From assembly GCA_030429325.1 (NCBI GenBank), contig JAUICT010000069.1:1-8456 (forward strand): a stretch of 8,456 nt of DNA. The letters run 5' to 3'. A program made the translations under genes and the position numbers. The notes under the pieces are model-generated. The model worked only from the letters and a program-made list of their open reading frames with translations. It was not told the origin of the DNA and made no database searches. Each line of letters begins with the position of its first letter. Within the stretch, counting starts at the first letter, position 1. The stretch is from Bacteroidia bacterium (lineage in GTDB: Bacteria; Bacteroidota; Bacteroidia; Flavobacteriales; Flavobacteriaceae). Shown one piece after another: positions 1 to 6,261 of the stretch.

Positions 1-1814
1 TTGTAGGTAACATGGGTTGTTGTCCCACTACCCTTGCTTACATTTTTGTGCAAGTTGTTGTTACCGTATTTGGATGAAGCCGGAGCATTGTTTTTGGTAT
101 TGTTCACAAAGCCATGAATGGTTGTGGTGCCATCGTTGACATTCATTACCCAAGCATCTCCTTGGTATGCTCCATTAAGCTTGGAATGATAAGCTTTTAG
201 GGCATCGTTTTTGTCCTTGTATCCGTCAAGGTATACATAGTTGAGACCATTTTTCGGGTTCTCAAAATAACCGGCATCGATACCTTGTTCACGTAGTTGG
301 GCAACAAAGGCATCTACGTTTTCTGGGTTTTTGAAAACGTTGGCAATCAAATAATGTCCACTTTGAACATTTGGGATATTATTTGATTTAAAACGAACAC
401 TTTTGTTGGTCTTAACATTGGTGCCATAAATCTTATCCTTTTTCACTGTAGACGTGTTGGCTACATTGTTTTTGGCTTTTGCATCATCGTTTAATCTGAT
501 GATTTTTTTGGCCGATGAAGTATTGGAAAGCCCATGGTTGGATAATGGTTGCGACTTGGTTTGGGCAACAAGGTCGGCGCTGTCCATATTGGCAAAATAG
601 ACTTGTTTTGCTTTTTCTTCCAATGCAGGGTTTTGACCGTTGGTCTCACGGCGAACCATTTTCATGACGGTTTCAAACCGCTTTTCCAAATCCTTTTTTC
701 GGGTGCTTTCAATGGAGTCTTGACGGTACAACAACTCATCCAATATGGCATCGTTTTCTGCAAGCTTGTCTTTCAACTGGGCAATTTCAAGGTCTTTTTC
801 CGTAATGCTCAGACTATCTTGGGGAACATTTTCGTTTTCGACCAAAGCATCGTTTTCTTTTTCCAACATTACCCGATCCTCGGTCAAGTTGGGTGTAAAG
901 GAATAGGCCAATGAAATCTCATGGCTTACCCCAAAGTTTTCAAAATTGTTGCTAAGTCCTTTTTCTACGGTATATCCTAGAGAAATGTTCTTGGTAAGGT
1001 TAAAGCCAAGACCGGCAGATGCACCATAAAAATCATCATAACCAGCTTGTACCCAACCTAGTTTTGGAAGGTCAAGAATTAAATTTCCACCAAGTACTAT
1101 ATTTTCATCCCCTACTTTTCTGACACGTGCCAAAGGCATTAATCTACCATGTTCCAAGAGTCCAGCGCCATTTTTAAACTGATGGGTATATTGCAGGTGC
1201 CCAGAATAGGTTTTCTCGTTGAATTCTGTGACAGATTCACTGTTCTTAAGGTTGTAGTCGAATAAATTTTCGGCAAAACCACCAATATCAAAACTACCGA
1301 TGGAAAGATTGAAACCAGGTTGAAAACTTATTAGGGAACTACTCTCTAATGTGTTCAGAAAGGGATCATCCTCAATAGCGTTGATCCTGTCTTGGTTCAA
1401 GGCACTTTGGTAGTATGAAAAGTTGGCACCAAAAGTAAAGTTGCTTTTTGGGCTCAATCGAACCCCATATGCGTAATTTGCGTGTACACCAAAATTGTTA
1501 AAAACCCCTTCCCTGTTGGTAAAGAGACTTAGTCCTACCCCACTTCTATCACTTACCCTACCGCTGTAGCTCAAGAAGTAAACCTGGTTGTTATCGTCAA
1601 AAGATACCGACTGGTTTCTGTGAAACAAGTTGATGTATGACTTATCTTCTCGCACCGTGGAAAACGTTGGATTGATCATGAACCTGTTGAATTTCAACAA
1701 GTTTTGGGAAGGAATGTTGTAGGGAACAAAAGGGTCCTCTTCCTGTCCGTGTAATCCGGTTGAAGCAAGTAGCAAGATATAAAGTAGTAGTAGTAAAGGT
1801 TTTTTGGTGCGCAT
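1..1814 (-). CDS. PorP/SprF-family T9SS outer-membrane protein with coiled coil and SPOR-like domain (3' end outside window)
   Basis: The frame is open from the ATG at 1814 to the left edge, giving 604 visible codons and no stop. Residues 1-23 form a signal peptide (RTKK, a leucine-rich core, then HG|Q). Residues about 24-310 resemble the PorP/SprF fold: an opening with FNRFMINPTF, then alternating strands typical of an outer-membrane beta barrel (for example GVGLSLFTNREGVFNNFG and ISLGYTVEKGLSNNF). Residues about 316-388 are charged and heptad-like, probably a periplasmic coiled coil. A low-complexity linker follows, then a SPOR-like domain at about 486-560 (GHYLIANVFKNPENVDAF to GDAWVMNVN). 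An Asn/Ser/Thr-rich tail continues out of the window. Members of this family are known to assist export or surface retention of T9SS type B cargo. The gene starts 5 bp after the stop of a type B cargo gene, so the two are almost certainly one operon and a cognate pair. Peptidoglycan binding by the SPOR-like domain is inferred, not shown. Confidence 0.9.
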   Translation of the reverse strand, partial: MRTKKPLLLLLYILLLASTGLHGQEEDPFVPYNIPSQNLLKFNRFMINPTFSTVREDKSYINLFHRNQSVSFDDNNQVYFLSYSGRVSDRSGVGLSLFTNREGVFNNFGVHANYAYGVRLSPKSNFTFGANFSYYQSALNQDRINAIEDDPFLNTLESSSLISFQPGFNLSIGSFDIGGFAENLFDYNLKNSESVTEFNEKTYSGHLQYTHQFKNGAGLLEHGRLMPLARVRKVGDENIVLGGNLILDLPKLGWVQAGYDDFYGASAGLGFNLTKNISLGYTVEKGLSNNFENFGVSHEISLAYSFTPNLTEDRVMLEKENDALVENENVPQDSLSITEKDLEIAQLKDKLAENDAILDELLYRQDSIESTRKKDLEKRFETVMKMVRRETNGQNPALEEKAKQVYFANMDSADLVAQTKSQPLSNHGLSNTSSAKKIIRLNDDAKAKNNVANTSTVKKDKIYGTNVKTNKSVRFKSNNIPNVQSGHYLIANVFKNPENVDAFVAQLREQGIDAGYFENPKNGLNYVYLDGYKDKNDALKAYHSKLNGAYQGDAWVMNVNDGTTTIHGFVNNTKNNAPASSKYGNNNLHKNVSKGSGTTTHVTY

Positions 1815-1819
1815 GCTGT

Positions 1820-4078
1820 TTATTTGATAACAGTTATGGTGCCCTGTTTCAGGCTTTTCCCTCCTTTCGTGATCTTGTAATAAAAGATCATGCTGGATTT
1901 GTTGAACGTTGAGGTGGATTGAGGCCAATTGTTTTCGTAATTGGTCTGGCTAAATACCTCCTTACCTCTCTCATTGTATATGGTTACAAGAACCTCTTGG
2001 TCTCTGGAATATGTGTTGGGCAGTATCCACAAGTCGTTGATGCCATCGCCATTGGCGGTAATAACATTCGGAATGGCGAACATGTCCCTAAAGACTACTG
2101 TTACAACCCGGCTAACGGTACAGTTGCCAAAGTGGGCCACCAAAAGGTATTGTCCCTCTTCTTGGAAACCATATGAGTCTTGGGTTGATATTAGATTGTT
2201 GTTGTAATCGAACCACTCATAAGAATCGGCTCCAGAGGCGGTCATGGTAACCGTCTCGCCCTCTATGATGATAAGGTCTTGTGGCTTATCTAAAACTAGT
2301 AGTGATTCATTAAATGCACGGACAGTAATTTCATTTGAAACCACTGGGCAATCATTGGTTGTAATGATTAATTTGTAGGCACCTATTTCTGTTGCGGTGT
2401 AGGTTAAGGATGATGTATCCACAACGTTACCGTCCTTGTGCCATTCAAAGGTTTCGCCTTCAAGATTCTGTGTGCTGCTAAGGACAATCGGATCAGAGCC
2501 TTCACATAGTACGGTCCCATTGGCAGAAATTTCCAAGGCTTGGTTTACAGCTAGCTTTACATTTAAACTGTTAGATGTGGCATTAAAGCCATCCAAAGAA
2601 CCATATAAGGTATAGTTTCCATTCTTTTCATGATCGGATAAGGTTATGGTCTTTGAGGTTTCACCACTTACTGCAGCACCATCCAGCCTCCATTCGTATG
2701 AGAAAGAGGATTGAAGGTCGGCAGTAACATTGGTTTTAGCCCCACCATCACCAATCGCATTTATAGCGGATAGATTCAATGTGGCATCAAGGCTTTCACA
2801 TGAGGAATATGATCCCACATAAGCAATCTCAAATTCAAAGGAATCTGGTGATACAACCGTAGTTACAGTAGAATTAATTGGTGTAACGGAACATGCCCCG
2901 CCATTTTCGGTAACAGCCACATAATATTCACCCACTTGATCAATGGTTAGCGAACTACTGGTAGCGTCAGTGATTGGAGCACCATCTTTGTACCACTGGT
3001 AGCTTGGGGATGCAGCGTTGGTGGTTACCGATAAATTTTTGGATTGCGAAGGCAGCAACACAATATTTTCTTCGTTTACAAGGGTCACCTCAAAAGTTCC
3101 TGCACTTGTTACGGTAGTTGCAGAAGAACGCTCCTTACAAGCACTTGCGCCTTCAATTTCAACCTCATAACTACCGGCAAATCCATCCAAGTTGGTGTTT
3201 AGAACAAGGGAGTCACCCTCCAAAGTGGGGCCACTGATAACACTTCCATCCTTGTACCAAGTATAGGTAAGTCCCATTCCCGTGATGCTTGCTTGAAGCG
3301 TGTAGGGATCTCCAGGACATAACTCAACATTATTGGCACCATTTATGGCGATGCCCAGACTGGAGCCGTTATTTATTTCAATGGTATTGGAGAGCGTATT
3401 GGCAGAACCAGAGCAAACGGAACCATAGTCCAGCTCTACGTAGTACATTCCAGGAGTGGAAACGGTGATGCTTGCTGTCTTCTGGGGAAGCAGGGTTCCG
3501 CTTCTGTACCAATTATATATATAAGTATCGGCGTTGGGGATATTGTGTGGCTTTAAAGTTACATTGCCACCATCACAAATTTGTATGGCCCCTCCAGAAG
3601 GAATACTTCCACTACCATTCTCGCTAATGAGCAAGGGAGAGTTATAGTCGATATAATACATCGGATAAGCATCAGATGCAGGGCTGGTCTTGGCCGGACT
3701 GGTGCTACGTACTCTAAATTTGTAATTTTCTCCACGTATGTTGTCTGGGATGGCAAACTGAAACTCAAAATCGAACACTGTATTTTTGTCTGCAACACGG
3801 GCCAATTCCGTAGGAGCCCCAAAATTCCCATTGGCATCTGAAAGCTCCAGCACAAACTCGTTGTCGGAGTTTACCAAGGGAATGTTCCAAGTAAAGTTCA
3901 CAAAATACTCGTTGAAACCGGAAGAAGCACATGCAGCTGTCCATGCAGAGTTTCCTGCAAGATTGGGATTGTCTGCTGCTGTAGGCTTGTTTAAGACCTG
4001 TGCTTGCATAGAAGGTACGGCCAGCAAAATTGCAAGGACCAGTACTAGAATGCCATACGTTGAACTACTTTTTTTCAT
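1820..4078 (-). CDS. Secreted multi-Ig/PKD-like surface protein with T9SS type B (gliding-motility-type) C-terminal sorting domain
   Basis: This is a predicted exported protein of 752 residues. It carries a signal peptide at residues 1 to about 27 (KKSSS, hydrophobic core, SMQAQ). An N-terminal beta-rich domain spans about 28-150. Six Ig/PKD-like repeats follow, each marked by a W-centred strand: W190 (NWYRSG), W274 and W362 (both WYKDG), W463 (EWRLDG), W546 (EWHKDG) and W622. Residues about 667-752 form the type B sorting domain (FAIPNVITANGDGINDLW, later VTIYNERGKEVF, ending GTITVIK). Such proteins cross the inner membrane by Sec and the outer membrane by T9SS, and remain on the surface or are released; many are adhesins. 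I place the start at the ATG at 4078; a GTG directly in front (4081) would add one residue. No catalytic domain is visible, so the ligand is unknown. The PorP/SprF-like gene 5 bp downstream is its probable export partner. An adhesin or matrix role is inferred. Confidence 0.92.
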   Translation of the reverse strand: MKKSSSTYGILVLVLAILLAVPSMQAQVLNKPTAADNPNLAGNSAWTAACASSGFNEYFVNFTWNIPLVNSDNEFVLELSDANGNFGAPTELARVADKNTVFDFEFQFAIPDNIRGENYKFRVRSTSPAKTSPASDAYPMYYIDYNSPLLISENGSGSIPSGGAIQICDGGNVTLKPHNIPNADTYIYNWYRSGTLLPQKTASITVSTPGMYYVELDYGSVCSGSANTLSNTIEINNGSSLGIAINGANNVELCPGDPYTLQASITGMGLTYTWYKDGSVISGPTLEGDSLVLNTNLDGFAGSYEVEIEGASACKERSSATTVTSAGTFEVTLVNEENIVLLPSQSKNLSVTTNAASPSYQWYKDGAPITDATSSSLTIDQVGEYYVAVTENGGACSVTPINSTVTTVVSPDSFEFEIAYVGSYSSCESLDATLNLSAINAIGDGGAKTNVTADLQSSFSYEWRLDGAAVSGETSKTITLSDHEKNGNYTLYGSLDGFNATSNSLNVKLAVNQALEISANGTVLCEGSDPIVLSSTQNLEGETFEWHKDGNVVDTSSLTYTATEIGAYKLIITTNDCPVVSNEITVRAFNESLLVLDKPQDLIIIEGETVTMTASGADSYEWFDYNNNLISTQDSYGFQEEGQYLLVAHFGNCTVSRVVTVVFRDMFAIPNVITANGDGINDLWILPNTYSRDQEVLVTIYNERGKEVFSQTNYENNWPQSTSTFNKSSMIFYYKITKGGKSLKQGTITVIK

Positions 4079-4080
4079 CA

Positions 4081-4124
4081 CCGTTAGTTTTAAGAGGTTG
4101 AGGGCAATAAATGCCCGTTAGTTT
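4081..4124 (-). repeat. 10-bp direct repeat overlapping the start of the T9SS cargo gene
   Basis: AAACTAACGG occurs twice on the minus strand, at 4124-4115 and 4090-4081, 34 bp apart. The copy nearer the gene runs directly into the GTG-ATG start. The distal copy overlaps the left arm of the GGGCA/TGCCC hairpin. The distal copy is not followed by a reading frame for this protein, so it is not an alternative start. The repeat is exact but short; a regulatory role is unproven. Confidence 0.45.
4102..4116 (-). promoter_or_regulatory. Small hairpin in the leader of the T9SS operon
   Basis: The 5-bp arms GGGCA (4102-4106) and TGCCC (4112-4116) are perfectly complementary around an ATAAA loop. It lies 23 bp upstream of the ATG at 4078 and would be within the mRNA leader if transcription starts further upstream. 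It could affect ribosome access or mRNA stability. There is no T-tract, so it is not an intrinsic terminator. Confidence 0.35.
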
Positions 4125-4152
4125 GTGCCCCTTAATGTTTTCGTTCTTTTGA

Positions 4153-4166
4153 GCGTTTCACAACGC
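4153..4166 (-). repeat. 14-bp palindrome, copy 1 (GCGTT-GTGA-AACGC on the minus strand)
   Basis: Perfect 5-bp arms GCGTT/AACGC flank a 4-base centre that reads GTGA on the minus strand. A near-identical copy in the opposite orientation lies at 4249-4262. The two share the inner GTTGTGAAAC and differ only at one arm pair, C-G here against T-A there. If transcribed leftward it would fold into a hairpin with a GNRA-type GUGA loop. It could instead be a protein-binding operator. Confidence 0.5.
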
Positions 4167-4248
4167 CCTATTTTCGCATAGTATTCTAATAACAAATATG
4201 ATTTTATTTTCGGCCAAAGGAAAGATATTGTTGTAGGTAGCTTCAAAA

Positions 4249-4262
4249 GTGTTGTGAAACAC
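4249..4262 (+). repeat. 14-bp palindrome, copy 2 (GTGTT-GTGA-AACAC on the plus strand)
   Basis: This is the second, inverted copy of the palindrome at 4153-4166, with 12 of 14 bases identical and the arm change compensated on both sides. It lies 53 bp upstream of the proposed glnS -7 box, so it is probably not in the glnS transcript if that box is used. That position favours a DNA site over an RNA element, at least for this copy. Confidence 0.5.
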
Positions 4263-4315
4263 CATACTTTGTATACACTAAACCGTGATTTTTAGCTACC
4301 AAGACACGTTTTTAC

Positions 4316-4323
4316 TACCTTTG
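4316..4323 (+). promoter_or_regulatory. Probable -7 promoter element for glnS (TACCTTTG)
   Basis: TACCTTTG matches the Bacteroidota -7 consensus TAnnTTTG exactly. I see no convincing -33 TTG at the usual distance, only an AT-rich stretch near 4288-4294. If used, transcription would begin near 4328-4331, leaving a leader of only about 10-13 nt before the ATG at 4341. The consensus is short, so a chance match cannot be excluded. Confidence 0.55.
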
Positions 4324-4340
4324 CGCTTCAAATTTTGTAT

Positions 4341-6026
4341 ATGGCCGAAGAAGTTAGATCGCTGAATTTTATTGAGCATATTGTTGAGGAAGACCTAAAG
4401 AATGGGTATAGTCGGGAAAGCCTGCGTTTTCGGTTTCCTCCTGAACCTAACGGGTATTTGCACATTGGGCATGCAAGCTCCATTTGTCTAAATTTTGGGC
4501 TGGGACTGCGTTACAATGCCCCAGTGAATCTTCGTTTTGATGACACCAATCCTGCCAAGGAAGAAAAGGAATATGTGGACGCTATTAAGGACGACGTTTC
4601 TTGGTTGGGCTATGAATGGGATACGGAATGCTACGCATCTGATTATTTTCAGCAATTGTACGACTGGGCTGTGGAGCTGATCAAACAAGGAAAGGCCTAT
4701 GTAGACAGTCAATCTTCGGAAGCGATAGCAAGTCAAAAAGGAACGCCAACGGAGGCTGGGACGGAAAGCCCTTTCCGTAACCGTTCGGTTGAGGAAAATT
4801 TAGAACTTTTTGAAGGCATGAAGAATGGCGAATTTGCAGAAGGTGCACACGTACTTCGGGCAAAGATAAATATGGCCTCAACCAATATGTTGATGCGGGA
4901 CCCGGTTATGTACCGCATTCTTCACAAACCACACCATAGAACCAATACCGATTGGTGTATTTATCCTATGTACGACTGGACCCATGGGGAGAGCGATTAC
5001 ATTGAACAAGTATCGCATTCCCTTTGTACACTAGAGTTTTTGCCGCATAGGGAGCTTTATGACTGGTTTTTAGACCAACTGGTAGATTCTGATAAATTAC
5101 GCCCCAAACAACGTGAATTTGCTAGGAGAAACCTAAGCCATACCGTTGTGAGCAAGCGTAAATTGCTTCAACTTGTGGAAAGTGGTGTTGTAAATGGATG
5201 GGATGATCCCAGAATGCCTACCATTTCCGGATTGCGTAGGAGAGGGTATACCCCGGAATCCATCCGAAACTTTGCGGATACCATTGGCATTGCCAAACGT
5301 GAAAATGTGGTTGATGTTTCCTTATTGGAATTTCATGTCCGGGAACATTTGAATAAGATTGCTCCCCGTGTCATGGCTGTTCTCAATCCATTGAAATTGG
5401 TGATTACCAATTATGAAAAGGGCAAAGAGGAGTGGTTGGATGCCGAGAATAATCCAGAGGATGAGTCTGCTGGAAACAGAAGGGTGCCTTTTTCAGGAGA
5501 ACTTTACATAGAACAGGAAGATTTTAAGGAAGAGGCCAATCGCAAATTTTTTAGGTTAAAGTTGGGTGGAGAAGTACGGTTGAAGAACGGATATATCATA
5601 AAAGCTGAAAGCTGTACCAAAGATGAAGATGGTAATGTGATTGAGGTGCAATGTACATATGATCCCAAAAGTAAGAGTGGTTCTGGTACCGAAGAAAGTT
5701 TGCGAAAGGTAAAGGGAACTTTGCACTGGGTTTCCATTCCGCATGCCGTAACAGCAGAAGTTCGTCTGTACGATCGTCTATTTAATGATGCTACTCCAGA
5801 TGGACACAAGGATAAAGACTTTATGGATTTTATAAACCCCGATTCTTTGCAAAAGATTACCGGATATGTGGAACCAAGTTTAAAAGAGGCAAAATCCGGA
5901 GACCAATTTCAATTTCAACGATTGGGATATTTTAATGTTGACAAGGACTCCACTCCCGAACAATTGGTTTTTAACCGAACAGTTACGTTGAGGGATACTT
6001 GGGCAAAATTGGAGCAAAAAAACTAA
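4341..6026 (+). CDS. glnS: Glutaminyl-tRNA synthetase
   Basis: This cytoplasmic class I synthetase charges tRNA-Gln with glutamine using ATP. It has 561 residues, close to the 554 of the E. coli enzyme, and appears complete. The GlnRS form of the HIGH signature is at residues 33-45 (PPEPNGYLHIGHA), followed by FDDTNP at 66-71. The KMSKS-equivalent is VVSKR at 269-273, leading into the family-typical GWDDPRMPT segment (286-294). The region from about 340 to 545 is the two-part beta-barrel anticodon-binding domain (for example IPHAVTAEVRLYDRLF and QRLGYFNVDKDS). The start is the ATG at 4341, giving MAEEVRSLNFIEHIVEEDL; an in-frame TTG at 4335 would add two residues and is less likely. The gene stands alone, divergent from the T9SS operon and convergent with the SPFH gene. 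PPEPNGY and VVSKR separate it from GluRS, whose own gene (gltX) lies at the right edge. Confidence 0.98.
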   Translation: MAEEVRSLNFIEHIVEEDLKNGYSRESLRFRFPPEPNGYLHIGHASSICLNFGLGLRYNAPVNLRFDDTNPAKEEKEYVDAIKDDVSWLGYEWDTECYASDYFQQLYDWAVELIKQGKAYVDSQSSEAIASQKGTPTEAGTESPFRNRSVEENLELFEGMKNGEFAEGAHVLRAKINMASTNMLMRDPVMYRILHKPHHRTNTDWCIYPMYDWTHGESDYIEQVSHSLCTLEFLPHRELYDWFLDQLVDSDKLRPKQREFARRNLSHTVVSKRKLLQLVESGVVNGWDDPRMPTISGLRRRGYTPESIRNFADTIGIAKRENVVDVSLLEFHVREHLNKIAPRVMAVLNPLKLVITNYEKGKEEWLDAENNPEDESAGNRRVPFSGELYIEQEDFKEEANRKFFRLKLGGEVRLKNGYIIKAESCTKDEDGNVIEVQCTYDPKSKSGSGTEESLRKVKGTLHWVSIPHAVTAEVRLYDRLFNDATPDGHKDKDFMDFINPDSLQKITGYVEPSLKEAKSGDQFQFQRLGYFNVDKDSTPEQLVFNRTVTLRDTWAKLEQKN

Positions 6027-6062
6027 CATAGTTTTTTCTTATTACAACATTAAATACCATTT

Positions 6063-6090
6063 GGTTTTCTTATGAAAACCTGCTTGTTTT
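6063..6090 (+). terminator. Possible weak terminator downstream of glnS
   Basis: A perfect 7-bp stem, GGTTTTC (6063-6069) and GAAAACC (6074-6080), with a TTAT loop is followed by TGCTTGTTTTT. It lies 36 bp after the glnS stop. The stem is AT-rich and the T-run starts late, so it would be weak; the better terminator is at 6212-6240. Confidence 0.35.
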
Positions 6091-6093
6091 TAG

Positions 6094-6119
6094 CTTGTTT
6101 AAGGCATTTTTGAAACAAG
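6094..6119. repeat. Inverted repeat CTTGTTT / AAACAAG
   Basis: Perfect 7-bp arms at 6094-6100 and 6113-6119 enclose a 12-base loop. GCTTGTTT also occurs at 6082-6089, so the left arm is directly repeated with an 11-bp period (6082 and 6093). The 3' arm could therefore pair with either copy. It lies within the glnS 3' untranslated region and may simply be AT-rich terminal sequence. Confidence 0.35.
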
Positions 6120-6211
6120 ACAACCCAATTCCTTTTGTAAAGTATAGATCTTCTCGTAAAAGGGTTTAAATGAGTTTTTTGTCAAAAATCGAGGATATTT
6201 GGGGAAACAAT

Positions 6212-6240
6212 AAAAAGGGGAGCTAAAAAGCTCCCTTTTT
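6212..6240. terminator. Bidirectional intrinsic terminator between glnS and the SPFH gene
   Basis: GGGAGCT (6218-6224) pairs perfectly with AGCTCCC (6229-6235) across an AAAA loop. The flanking A5 (6212-6216) and T5 (6236-6240) extend the stem past one unpaired G at 6217. Each strand therefore has a GC-rich stem followed by a U-run. It lies 21 bp past the stop of the leftward SPFH gene and about 185 bp past glnS, and serves both convergent transcripts. Confidence 0.88.
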
Positions 6241-6261
6241 CAATGTACTAAAAGTTGAAAA

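Larger units (their letters stand above)
4079..4340. other. Divergent intergenic region between the T9SS operon and glnS
   Basis: This stretch of about 260 bp contains no credible gene. It must hold the promoters for two divergent units. It has a good -7 element for glnS near its right end and a weak one-mismatch -7 candidate for the leftward operon (CATATTTG on the minus strand, 4200 to 4193, without a well-spaced -33 TTG). It also holds two related 14-bp palindromes, a 10-bp direct repeat and a small GC-rich hairpin, listed separately. Confidence 0.85.

Noticed and set aside
549..914. Plus-strand reading frame of 121 codons
   Set aside because: It lies antisense within the PorP/SprF-like gene, is unusually rich in Phe as expected from reading poly-Lys/Glu coding antisense, and has no recognisable domain.
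3559..3855. Minus-strand frame of 98 codons inside the T9SS cargo gene
   Set aside because: It is an out-of-frame shadow of the main protein, whose domains are continuous through this part.
1820..4078. The Ig-like repeats as a tandem DNA repeat or diversity-generating cassette
   Set aside because: The repeats are similar only at protein level (W-centred strands and cysteines), differ in length, and show no near-identical DNA units or template-repeat structure.
4263..4276. Second promoter-like sequence upstream of glnS (TACTTTG)
   Set aside because: It is one base short of TAnnTTTG and has no TTG at a suitable distance.
4335..4340. TTG at 4335 as glnS start
   Set aside because: An ATG two codons later gives the normal GlnRS N terminus, and nothing favours the TTG.
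6072..6113. 13-codon micro-frame after glnS (MKTCLFLACLRHF)
   Set aside because: It resembles a start of a lipoprotein signal but is too short, its ATG lies in a hairpin loop, and it has no promoter or downstream partner gene.
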